Origin: Sphingomonadales bacterium
GTDB taxonomy: Bacteria; Pseudomonadota; Alphaproteobacteria; Sphingomonadales; Sphingomonadaceae
Direction: 5' to 3'
Assembly (NCBI GenBank): GCA_025351405.1
Contig: JANXVZ010000037.1
Span: 1 to 64,000 of the forward strand
DNA length: 64,000 nt
Positions 7,207 to 15,914 of this stretch are shown piece by piece; position 1 is the stretch's first letter; the number at the start of each line of letters is the position of its first letter. The position numbers were made by a program, and so were the translations under genes. The notes under the pieces are model-generated. The model had not been told where the DNA came from. It did no database searches and saw nothing but the letters and a program-made list of their open reading frames with translations.

Positions 7207-9288
7207 ATGAGCAATGGTATCGAAGCGTCTGACGTCGCAGCCGATGTCAGCAGTGGCGGTATTGCCGTGGCGCGGCTCGCGCAGAACGCCGATCTGTTCA
7301 ACATCGCGATCAAATCCTTTCGCGGCTACCAGGGCGAGGAATGGGCGCGGACGCTCAACAAGGCGCAGTTGCTCGTTTCCTGCCACCGCATCTGCGAGTG
7401 GGTATGCAGCAAGGAATGTGTACGGCTGTGCATTTTGCTGGCCGGGCCGCCCCGCGAGCCGGTTACGATCGAGCAGATCGGGCCGTTCACGGACGTGCTG
7501 CGCCGGCTGGCGGAAAATCCCAAGCTGATCGCCGTGCTGGCCAAGGCGGTGGAGGCGGAAGACCCCAAGGCCTTTTATGCCGTCGCCACCGAATTGAAAG
7601 CGCAGGCCTTTATCCACCTGCTCTGCCACTGGGTGTGCTTCATCCGTTGCCACCTTGTTTGTCGGGTGATGTGTGACCGCCTGCACTGGAACCCGGAAAT
7701 CCTCATCACCGCGCTGCGTGAATCCGCCGTCGCGGTCGCCAGCGTGGGCCGCAACCCGGACGACTTGAAGCGGCTGATCGCCGGGGCCGCCACGCTCGAT
7801 TGCGCCGCCATCAAGGGCATCTTCGGCCCCAATCGCGATTGCCGGTTGATCTGTTTCTGGTTGTGCAGCTGGCGCTGTCTCGTCGTGTGTTTTGCCCTCA
7901 CGCGCAGCTTCCAGGTCACCAGCGATTTCTCGATCGATGAGATGCGCGCCTTTGCGACCTTCTCGGGCGAACTTTCGCGCGTCCCGGACGTGACCGGGGC
8001 GCCCGCCGCCAATGGCATCGACGCGCTTGTCAGCGCCGTCATTCGCCAGGACGAAAAGGCCTTCATCGAATTTGTCCGGGTTCACAAGGCAGAGCGCTTC
8101 GTCCACCAGCTTTGTCACTGGGTGTGTTATCTCGTCTGTCAGCGGCTGTGCATCTGCGTCTGCCCGCCGCCGGGCATCATCCCGATCTTCGACCATGTCG
8201 GATCCTATCGCGTCGATCCGTTCTTCCACGATTTCACCTCGGCGGGGACGACGACGGCGGGCGGCTATGCCTTTACCGCAACGATCCCGCTGATCGGACT
8301 ATTGCCGCCAAGTCCGGCCGGCGACCCGATCGAATACCGCTTCACGGTGCAAAAGCTGCCGGGCGGGGCGCTGCAACCGCTGACCATCAACGAGATCGGC
8401 GGCACCGTCATCGGCTCGCTGGAGTTCTGGGAATGGGATGCAACGGCGCTGCCGGCACCGGGACAATGGAAGCTGCGCACGACCGACTACAGCATCAACA
8501 ACGCCCCGCAATTCTACGATATACAACAGGACATCGGCCCGGCGCTGCACATGCAGGTATCGACCCCCATCACGGCCGATGGATGGGTGCGGGTGCCCAG
8601 CGACGACAATCTGACCCAGCATGGCGGCGGCAAGTTTGCGCCGACCCACGTGCTGGCCTCGCTCGACACTACCAAGCTGACGCTGGAGCAGTTCGACCTG
8701 CACGGTCCAGGAACCGGGCTGCCGATCATCGCCGGCGGCGCGGTGCCGGCGGGGCCGCCGCCTGCCGACAACAAACGCTCCGAAAAGCCGCAGTTCGCCA
8801 TCAATTTCGAAGCCCGCAAGGTGATCGGGGCCGTGGCGATCAGCGGCAATTCGCTGCCACGCATCGCGCTGAGCAACACCCGCTATGCCTTTGATCGCCA
8901 TCCGGATTGGGCGGGGACGACGATCACGCTGGCCAGCGGTTATCCGTTGGCGCTGCTGCTCGATATCCAGGAATTGATCGGCCATGGCTGCGACCCGCTA
9001 TCGGCAATGTCGACGCCGGCATTGCATGCGCAGTTCACGGCCTATCACCCGTATCTGGCGTCGTGCAGCGTCTATATCGAGGGGCCGGCGCCGGTGCCGC
9101 CTACGGTCAACCCGGCAATCGATGGCGCCGGTCAGGCCATTTCACCGGCGGGCGGCGAGGCGTTCACCATTACCGGCCTAAGCCCCTGCGCCTACATCCT
9201 GTGGCTGACGGCGACGCTCAACCTGACCACTGGCTATGGCGCCATTGGTGGAACGTACAGCGACCATATCGCATTCTGCATCCACTGA
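7207..9288 (+). CDS. Orphan cysteine-ladder repeat protein of unknown function (693 aa)
   Basis: Four segments with Cys at every fourth residue: C59-C75 CHRICEWVCSKECVRLC; C140-C156 CHWVCFIRCHLVCRVMC; C212-C228 CRLICFWLCSWRCLVVC; C303-C319 CHWVCYLVCQRLCICVC; helical linkers and an approx 370-aa C-terminal domain; no family recognised. Confidence 0.85.
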   Translation: MSNGIEASDVAADVSSGGIAVARLAQNADLFNIAIKSFRGYQGEEWARTLNKAQLLVSCHRICEWVCSKECVRLCILLAGPPREPVTIEQIGPFTDVLRRLAENPKLIAVLAKAVEAEDPKAFYAVATELKAQAFIHLLCHWVCFIRCHLVCRVMCDRLHWNPEILITALRESAVAVASVGRNPDDLKRLIAGAATLDCAAIKGIFGPNRDCRLICFWLCSWRCLVVCFALTRSFQVTSDFSIDEMRAFATFSGELSRVPDVTGAPAANGIDALVSAVIRQDEKAFIEFVRVHKAERFVHQLCHWVCYLVCQRLCICVCPPPGIIPIFDHVGSYRVDPFFHDFTSAGTTTAGGYAFTATIPLIGLLPPSPAGDPIEYRFTVQKLPGGALQPLTINEIGGTVIGSLEFWEWDATALPAPGQWKLRTTDYSINNAPQFYDIQQDIGPALHMQVSTPITADGWVRVPSDDNLTQHGGGKFAPTHVLASLDTTKLTLEQFDLHGPGTGLPIIAGGAVPAGPPPADNKRSEKPQFAINFEARKVIGAVAISGNSLPRIALSNTRYAFDRHPDWAGTTITLASGYPLALLLDIQELIGHGCDPLSAMSTPALHAQFTAYHPYLASCSVYIEGPAPVPPTVNPAIDGAGQAISPAGGEAFTITGLSPCAYILWLTATLNLTTGYGAIGGTYSDHIAFCIH

Positions 9289-9294
9289 GGCGCA

Positions 9295-9322
9295 CCCCCT
9301 CTCTTGCACGCAAGAGAGGGGG
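9295..9322. terminator. Strong hairpin between convergent genes (bidirectional terminator candidate)
   Basis: CCCCCTCTCTTG-CACG-CAAGAGAGGGGG: perfect 12-bp stem, 4-nt loop, between stops at 9288 (+) and 9324 (-). Confidence 0.7.
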
Positions 9323-9323
9323 A

Positions 9324-11258
9324 TCACCCGCTGGTGTGAAAATGCCCGTGGATCGCCTCGGCCATGGCTTTCGAAATGCCCGGCGCACGCTCCAGCTCCT
9401 CCAGCGCCGCGCCACGGACGGCGCGCGACGTGCCGAAATGCATCAGCAGTGCCTTCTTGCGCGCCGGACCGATGCCGGGAACATCGTCGAGCGGGTTGGC
9501 GGCGATGGCTTTCGACCGCTTGGCCCGGTGCGCGCCGATGGCGAAGCGATGTGCTTCGTCGCGAAGCCGTTGCAGGAAGAACAACACCGGCGCGTTCGGC
9601 GGCAAATGCAATTCACGGCCCGACGGCAGATGGAAGGTCTCGCGGCCGGCGTCGCGGTCGAAGCCCTTGGAAACCCCGACGATGCAGACATTGTCGACAC
9701 CGAGCTCGGCCAGCGCCGCGTTGACAGCCGACAACTGGCCCTTGCCGCCGTCGATCAACACGAGGTCGGGCCAGTCGCCGCCGGCGCGGTCGGGGTCTTC
9801 CTTTTCCAGTCGGGCAAAGCGCCGCGACAGCATCGCCTTCATCATGGCAAAATCGTCGCCGGGCGTGATGCTGGCATCGTTCATGTTGAACTTGCGATAC
9901 TGGTTCTTGATGAAGCCGTCCGGCCCGGCGACGATCATCGCGCCCAGCGCGTTGGTGCCCATGATATGGCTGTTGTCATAGACTTCGATGCGCTGCGGGG
10001 TGCCGTCGAGCTCGAAAAGATCCGCAAGCTCGACTAGCAATCTGCCCTGTGTGGTCGATTCGGCCAGCCGGCGATCGAGCGCCTCGACGGCGTTGCGCGC
10101 CGCCTGTTCGATCAACTTGCGGTTGGCACCACGCTGGGGGGCCTTGACCCCGACGCGATGACCGGCCTTTTCCGAAAGTGCATCGGCAAGCAATGCTGCC
10201 TCCTCCAGGGGGCGGTCGAGCAACAACTCGCGCGGCGGCGGCAGTTCCTCGTACAATTGGGCAAGGAAGCTCATCAACACCTCGTCCTCGCCCACGCCAT
10301 CGGTGTGAGCCGGGAAAAAGGCGCGATGGCCCCAGTTCTGGCCACCGCGGATGAAGAAGATCTGGATGCACATGGTGCCGCCCTTGGCCGCCAGCGCCAC
10401 GATGTCGGCGTCGCTGGCACTGCCTTCGGCGCTGACCGCCTGGCTGCCCTGGATGAAGGTCAGCGCCTTCAGCCGGTCGCGCAACACCGCGGCTATCTCG
10501 AAGTCCATCGAAGCGGCGGCGGCCTCCATCGCGGTGCCAAGCTTGCGCTGCGCCTCCTGCGTGCGGCCCGACAGGAAGGCCTTGGCGTCGCCGACCAGCT
10601 CGGCATATCCGGCATCGTCGATGCGGCCGACGCACGGCGCCGAACAGCGCTTGATCTGGTGGAGCAGGCACGGCCGCGTCCGGTTGGCGAAAAAGCTGTC
10701 GGTGCACGAGCGCAGCAGGAAGACCTTTTGCAGTGCATTCAGCGTGACGTTGACCGCGCCGGCGCTGGCGAACGGGCCATAATAGACGCCCTTGCCGACG
10801 CGCGCGCCGCGATGCTTGGAAATGCGCGGGAATTCGTGGTCTTCGCGCAGGAAGATGAAGGGGAAGCTCTTGTCGTCGCGAAGCAGCACATTGTACGGCG
10901 GCCGATAGCGCTTGATGAGCTGGGCTTCGAGCAGGAGCGCCTCGGCCTCGGTCGTCGTCGTCACGATCGTCATGTCGCGGGTTTGCGCCACCATGCGCTG
11001 CAGCCGCCGCGACAGCCGCGCCACCTGGGTGTAGTTGGTGACCCGGTTCTTCAGCGCCCGCGCCTTGCCGACATACAGCACCTCGCCGGCGGCATCGGTC
11101 ATCCGATAGACGCCGGGGCGCACCGGCAGGGTGCGCAGCACGTTGCGGATGGCGGCAATGCCGCGATCGATATCGGGCACATCGGTGCCCTTGACCGCGA
11201 AGGTGGCGGTCGATTCGGAAAATCGGTCAGTGATCGACGGCTTCGGCGGCTTCGGCAT
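9324..11258 (-). CDS. uvrC: Excinuclease ABC subunit UvrC
   Basis: GIY-YIG domain (PGVYRMTDAAGEVLYVGKARALKNRVTNY), UvrC RNase H-like core (IEVYDNSHIMGTNALGAMIVAGPDGF), C-terminal HhH. Confidence 0.96.
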   Translation of the reverse strand: MPKPPKPSITDRFSESTATFAVKGTDVPDIDRGIAAIRNVLRTLPVRPGVYRMTDAAGEVLYVGKARALKNRVTNYTQVARLSRRLQRMVAQTRDMTIVTTTTEAEALLLEAQLIKRYRPPYNVLLRDDKSFPFIFLREDHEFPRISKHRGARVGKGVYYGPFASAGAVNVTLNALQKVFLLRSCTDSFFANRTRPCLLHQIKRCSAPCVGRIDDAGYAELVGDAKAFLSGRTQEAQRKLGTAMEAAAASMDFEIAAVLRDRLKALTFIQGSQAVSAEGSASDADIVALAAKGGTMCIQIFFIRGGQNWGHRAFFPAHTDGVGEDEVLMSFLAQLYEELPPPRELLLDRPLEEAALLADALSEKAGHRVGVKAPQRGANRKLIEQAARNAVEALDRRLAESTTQGRLLVELADLFELDGTPQRIEVYDNSHIMGTNALGAMIVAGPDGFIKNQYRKFNMNDASITPGDDFAMMKAMLSRRFARLEKEDPDRAGGDWPDLVLIDGGKGQLSAVNAALAELGVDNVCIVGVSKGFDRDAGRETFHLPSGRELHLPPNAPVLFFLQRLRDEAHRFAIGAHRAKRSKAIAANPLDDVPGIGPARKKALLMHFGTSRAVRGAALEELERAPGISKAMAEAIHGHFHTSG

Positions 11259-11352
11259 GGGCTGGATTTAGGGTGGCAAGCCCGGGAGGGCAAACCCCGC
11301 TTGTCGATATGGACCCGAGCCTGCAAACTGGATCGCACACAGGAGATTCCCT

Positions 11353-12711
11353 TTGCGCCGACCCCTTATCGCCTCGCTCATCCTCGCTGCCCCGGTTATT
11401 GCCACCCCTGCTGCTGCTGCCAACTCCGCCGCCGGCACATCCCTCGCGGCACAGGTATCCGAAGGGGAGCTGCGCTCCACCATCACCAGCCTGGTGGGCT
11501 TCGGCACCCGCCACACCTTGTCGGACACGGTTTCACCCACGCGGGGAATCGGCGCGGCGCGTCGCTGGGCCGCAAGCCGGTTCGACAGCTTCGCCAAGGC
11601 CTGTGGCGGGTGCCTGACCATCGTCACCCCCTCCGAAACCGCCAGCGGCAAGCGCATTCCGAGCCCCGCCGTGATCGTCGACGTGCTCGCCATCCAGAAG
11701 GGCACTGGCGACCCCAATCGCGTCATCATCATTTCCGGGCATATCGATTCGCGAAACAGCGATCCACTCGACCCCAGGGGTGATGCGCCGGGCGCCAATG
11801 ACGATGGTTCCGGGACGGCCGCCGTCATCGAAGCAGCGCGCGTACTGTCGCGGTCCAGGTTCGACGGCACCATTGTCTATGCCGTGCTGTCGGGCGAGGA
11901 GCAGGGGCTGTACGGCGGCAAGCTCCTGGCGAAATACGCAAAGGCGCAGGGCTGGAAGGTCGAGGCGGTGCTCAACAACGACATCATCGGCAATTCGCAC
12001 GGCATCAGCGGCGTCCGCGACAACAGCCATGTCCGGGTGTTTTCCGAAGGCACTCGCGCCACCGAGACCCCGGAGGAAGCCAATACCCGCCGCTATAATG
12101 GCGGCGAGACCGACAGCCCGGCGCGCAACCTGGCGCGCTTCGTCGATGGCATCGCCGAACGCCACCTCAAGCCCTTCGACGTCGAGATGGTCTACCGTAC
12201 CGATCGCTATGGGCGTGGCGGTGACCAGGTGCCGATGCTGGAGGCCGGCTATCCCGCCGTGCGAATCACCGAGGCGCAGGAGAATTACGACCGCCAGCAC
12301 CAGGACGTCCGCACAGAAGCCGGCAAGCCCTTCGGCGACGTCATCTCCGGGGTCGATTTTGCCTATCTGGCGCAGGTGACGCGGGTCAACGTGCTCAGCC
12401 TGGCCGCGCTCGCCGCAGCGCCGCCGCCGCCGGACACCGTCGCGATCGAAGGCCAGGTATCACCCGATACCAAGGTCAGCTGGTCGGCGGTACCGGGCGC
12501 CGCCAGCTATGACGTGTGGTGGCGCAGCACGACGGCGCCGCAGTGGCAGTACAAGCGCAGCGTGCCGGCCGGAACAACGGCGTTGGTACTGCCCGGTGTC
12601 ATCATCGACAGCTGGTTTTTCGGCGTATCGGCGGTGTCGCGCGATGGCCATGCCAGCCCGGTAGAGTTTCCTGGGCCGGCGGGTGCCTTCTTTCCGCAAC
12701 CGGCGCGGTAG
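11353..12711 (+). CDS. M28 family metallopeptidase (exported)
   Basis: Signal peptide; VIIISGHIDSRNSDPLDPRGDAPGANDDGSGTAAVIEAARVL and SGEEQGLYGGKLLA (M28 metal-binding motifs). Confidence 0.88.
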   Translation: MRRPLIASLILAAPVIATPAAAANSAAGTSLAAQVSEGELRSTITSLVGFGTRHTLSDTVSPTRGIGAARRWAASRFDSFAKACGGCLTIVTPSETASGKRIPSPAVIVDVLAIQKGTGDPNRVIIISGHIDSRNSDPLDPRGDAPGANDDGSGTAAVIEAARVLSRSRFDGTIVYAVLSGEEQGLYGGKLLAKYAKAQGWKVEAVLNNDIIGNSHGISGVRDNSHVRVFSEGTRATETPEEANTRRYNGGETDSPARNLARFVDGIAERHLKPFDVEMVYRTDRYGRGGDQVPMLEAGYPAVRITEAQENYDRQHQDVRTEAGKPFGDVISGVDFAYLAQVTRVNVLSLAALAAAPPPPDTVAIEGQVSPDTKVSWSAVPGAASYDVWWRSTTAPQWQYKRSVPAGTTALVLPGVIIDSWFFGVSAVSRDGHASPVEFPGPAGAFFPQPAR

Positions 12712-12769
12712 GGCCTGCGGCACCGCGTGGCTTGCCGCCATGCTTGCCGGCGCTTAACGCAGCCGCAAC

Positions 12770-13537
12770 ATGGCATCTCCCCGCAACCAGACTGCAATCG
12801 TCACCGGTGGCGCGCGTCGCATCGGCGCGGCGCTGGTGCGGGCGCTTGCCGCCGACGGCTGGCACGTTGTCATCCATTGTCACCAGTCACGGCGGGAGGC
12901 GGACGCCCTGGCGTCGGAAATTGCCGCGCAGGGCGGCGATGCCAGCGTCGTCGCGGCCGATCTCGCCGCACCGGCGGCGGCGGATACGATCATCGCTGCA
13001 ACCACAGGCGCACCGCCGCTCGGGCTGCTGGTCAATTCCGCCTCGCGATTCGCCTATGACCGGATCGAGGATTTCGCCGTCGACGACTTCGACGCCCATA
13101 TGGCGATCAACCTGCGCGCGCCGGCGCTGCTCACCCGCGCCTTTGCCGCCGCGGTGCCGGCGGATGCGACGGCGCTTGTCGTCAACCTGCTCGACGCCAA
13201 GCTGGAATCGCTCAACCCCGATTACTTCACCTACACGCTCAGCAAGATCGGCCTTGAAGGCCTGACCGAACTCGTCGCGCGCGCCTATGCACCGCGATTG
13301 CGCGCCGCCGGCATCGCGCCGGCGGTGACGCTGGTCAGCGGCCCGCAGTCGCGTGAGAACTTCGATGCCGTGCACGGCCTCAACCCGCTGCGACGCGGTG
13401 TCGCGGTCGATGAGATTGTCGCCGCGCTGCGCTTCATCATTGCCACGCCGACCTTCAACGCCCAGACGATCACCCTCGATGGCGGCCAGCGCCTGCTCGG
13501 CCTGCCACGCGATGTGGCTTACATGGTGGACAAATGA
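12770..13537 (+). CDS. SDR family oxidoreductase (pteridine reductase/FolM-like)
   Basis: TGGARRIGAALVRALAADGWHVVIH, YTLSKIGLEGLT; adjacent to a FolB-family gene. Confidence 0.8.
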   Translation: MASPRNQTAIVTGGARRIGAALVRALAADGWHVVIHCHQSRREADALASEIAAQGGDASVVAADLAAPAAADTIIAATTGAPPLGLLVNSASRFAYDRIEDFAVDDFDAHMAINLRAPALLTRAFAAAVPADATALVVNLLDAKLESLNPDYFTYTLSKIGLEGLTELVARAYAPRLRAAGIAPAVTLVSGPQSRENFDAVHGLNPLRRGVAVDEIVAALRFIIATPTFNAQTITLDGGQRLLGLPRDVAYMVDK

Positions 13538-13959
13538 TCGACGACCTTATCGAAAACCCGATTCTCGCCGGACTGGTGCCGGCCTCGCTGGCGCCCAAAA
13601 GCCGAAAGATCCTCCTCGAGGATTTCGACATTCCGGTCGATATCGGTTTCCATGATTTCGAAATCGGCACCCCGCAGCGCCTGCGCATCAACATCGAGGT
13701 GTGGCTGGAGGAAGCCGCGTTTCCGCGTTGCGATACCGTGGCTTCGGCGTGGGACTATGACGTGCTGCGCACCGCCGTGCTGGCGCTGGTCGAGGGACGG
13801 CGTTTCAACCTGCAGGAAACCGTCGCGCACGAAATCTACGACCTTGTTGCTGCCCGGCAGGGCGTTGCAGCCCTGCGTGTCTCGACGCGCAAGCCCGATA
13901 TCTACCCCGATTGCGCCGCAGTAGGCGTCGAGATCAGCAGTTTGGGTACCGGCGCCTAG
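13534..13959 (+). CDS. folB: Dihydroneopterin aldolase family protein
   Basis: ILLEDFDIPVDIGFHDFEIGTPQRLRINIEV...DYDVLRTAVLALVEGRRFNLQETVAHEIYDLV. Confidence 0.8.
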   Translation: MIDDLIENPILAGLVPASLAPKSRKILLEDFDIPVDIGFHDFEIGTPQRLRINIEVWLEEAAFPRCDTVASAWDYDVLRTAVLALVEGRRFNLQETVAHEIYDLVAARQGVAALRVSTRKPDIYPDCAAVGVEISSLGTGA

Positions 13960-13980
13960 GGCGGCCGGCCGCACAGGCCC

Positions 13981-14841
13981 TTAGGAAGTTCGCCCGCAGG
14001 GTCCGAGGCTGGCAAGGGCGGCCTTCCAGTCGGCCGCCAGGGCAGCGGAGTCATCGCCGTTCATCACCGCCGGCGGCAGGTTGGCGGGCAGGGCGCAGGC
14101 GAGGCGGTACCAGCCCAGCGTCTGCGGCTGCACCGGGGCCGCCGATTCATCGATGACGTCGCCGTTCGACACGGTCACCTTGCGCGCCTCGCCCGGACGG
14201 CTGATCACCACCATGGTGACGCTGTGGCCATTGGCAAGGCTCAGGAAAAACTGGCTTTCGCTCTCGCCTTCAACAGTGCCGGGAACCCGGAAACCGTTGC
14301 TGACGCCGGTCACGACGGGTGCGGTGCCGGCGAGCATTTCGGTGGCGATGGCGCGCACCCGCGCTTCGATTGCGGGACTCCAGGGTTGCTGGCCGCGCGC
14401 CGAAACCAGTGTCGCCTTGCCATCCGCGCCCGGCGTGCCGATCCACGCCAACGCGACCTCACCCTTGGGTTTTGGCGGCCGGCCGCGTTCGTCCACCGGG
14501 GCATCCCATAGCCAGCGCAGGACGGGCGGCACTGCCCCGGGCGCCACCAGCGCCGCGTCGACGGTCGCGGTTACCAGCAACCGGGCCTTGCCGGCCGCCA
14601 GGCCCGGGCTGTCCGCCGCCCCGATCCGTTCCGCCGATTTGATCGTGGCACGCACGATGACAGGGGCTGCAAGGGTCAGGTCGGCGAGATCGGCATAGGA
14701 AAGCGTGGTTTCGGCGGCGTGGGCGGCGCCGACACTGCCGGCGCAGGCAATCGCGATCGCGCCGACCAGCAATCGCCATGATTTCGAATGGATCGCCGGC
14801 GATCGGACAGCGGCAGAGTACGCATGCTGGGTGAATTCCAT
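13981..14841 (-). CDS. Hypothetical exported protein
   Basis: 286 aa ORF; hydrophobic N-terminal segment LLVGAIAIACAGSVGAAHAAE resembles a signal peptide. Confidence 0.65.
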   Translation of the reverse strand: MEFTQHAYSAAVRSPAIHSKSWRLLVGAIAIACAGSVGAAHAAETTLSYADLADLTLAAPVIVRATIKSAERIGAADSPGLAAGKARLLVTATVDAALVAPGAVPPVLRWLWDAPVDERGRPPKPKGEVALAWIGTPGADGKATLVSARGQQPWSPAIEARVRAIATEMLAGTAPVVTGVSNGFRVPGTVEGESESQFFLSLANGHSVTMVVISRPGEARKVTVSNGDVIDESAAPVQPQTLGWYRLACALPANLPPAVMNGDDSAALAADWKAALASLGPCGRTS

Positions 14842-14880
14842 GCCGCCGTTCTAGCGCCGATATGGACCGCCGACCACCCC

Positions 14881-14940
14881 GCGCCGGTATGGCGCCGACC
14901 CCCGCACCGGCGCGGCGCCGACCCCCGTGCCGGTATGGCA
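14881..14940. repeat. Short degenerate 23-bp tandem repeat
   Basis: gcgccggtatggcgccgaccccc / gcaccggcgcggcgccgaccccc / gtgccggtatggca. Confidence 0.65.
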
Positions 14941-15201
14941 ATGGTCATGTCGCGGCCCGGCCGCTTTGATGGTGCCAGCGACCGGCATGAACATTTGCCG
15001 GACATATCGGACGGTAGATTTTCCGTTACTTCGGTCGCGCGCAGCGACGAACCGACGTTATCGGCATGACAAAGCGGTTGCGGCATCGCCCGTGATGCGG
15101 TTAAGGCTAAAGGCTGGAGGGTGCGTCGAGGGACCGAGGGGAATTCGGGTCCGCGGCGCAACCATAATTTCGGTGTCTATTGAGGGAGTGTCGCACCGCC
15201 C

Positions 15202-15849
15202 ATGGCTTATGCTGATCAAGGGATGAGCAGGAACCGCATGATCTCGCTTGGCGTGGTCGCGTTGCTCCATGTCGGACTCGGTTATGCTTTCATTACCGGG
15301 CTCGCGCTCAAGGCGGTCAAAGCGATCGTCCAACCGCTCGAAACGGTCAATGTGAAGGAAGAGAAGCCGCCGCCGGAGGAACCACCTCCGCCGCCTCCGA
15401 AGGACGTCGAGATCCCGCCGTATGTGCCGCCGCCCGAAGTGACGGTTGCGCAGTCGACGGCGCCGACGATCACCACACAGACCGCTGTTCCGCAGCCCGA
15501 GCCGCCAAAGTTCGTGCCGCCGGCGCCGCCCCAGCCTGTCGAGGCGCCCAAGGCGGCACCGACCGCCGCGACCGACAAGGGTCGTGGCAACACGATGACC
15601 GATGACGACTTTCCCGATGCGTCGCGCCGTGCCGAAGAGCAGGGCACCACGCGGGTAAGCTTCACCATCGGCACCGATGGCAAGGTTTCGGCTTGCTCGA
15701 CGGTCCAGTCCAGCGGCTTCCCGCGGCTCGACGATGCGGCTTGCAAGATCATCATCCGGCGCTGGCGCTTCAACCCGGCAATGCGGGACGGTCAACCCGT
15801 CCCGGAAACCCGGCAGCGTCCGATCCGCTGGGTGTTGAAGAACAACTAG
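15202..15849 (+). CDS. tonB: Energy transducer TonB
   Basis: N-terminal TM, Pro-rich PPPEEPPPPPPKDVEIPPYVPPPEV spacer, C-terminal TonB domain (SRRAEEQGTTRVSFTIGTDGKVSACSTVQSSGFPRLDDAACKIIIRRWRFNPA). Confidence 0.93.
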   Translation: MAYADQGMSRNRMISLGVVALLHVGLGYAFITGLALKAVKAIVQPLETVNVKEEKPPPEEPPPPPPKDVEIPPYVPPPEVTVAQSTAPTITTQTAVPQPEPPKFVPPAPPQPVEAPKAAPTAATDKGRGNTMTDDDFPDASRRAEEQGTTRVSFTIGTDGKVSACSTVQSSGFPRLDDAACKIIIRRWRFNPAMRDGQPVPETRQRPIRWVLKNN

Positions 15850-15914
15850 CCGCCGGCTTTTCGTCGCCGGACAGATAACAAACGATAAAAGCAGATCATC
15901 GAGGGAACAAAACA

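Noticed and set aside
7027-8229. 400-aa minus-strand ORF opposite the Cys-ladder gene
   Set aside because: The + strand frame has a ribosome-binding-like GGGAGAG before ATG 7207 and structured Cys repeats; the minus frame is Asp/Arg/His-rich mirror sequence.
10158-11783. 541-aa + strand ORF opposite uvrC
   Set aside because: Antisense shadow ORF; uvrC on the minus strand has full domain support.
14881-14940. Possible CRISPR-like array
   Set aside because: Units are directly contiguous 23-bp repeats with no spacers and no cas genes in the window.
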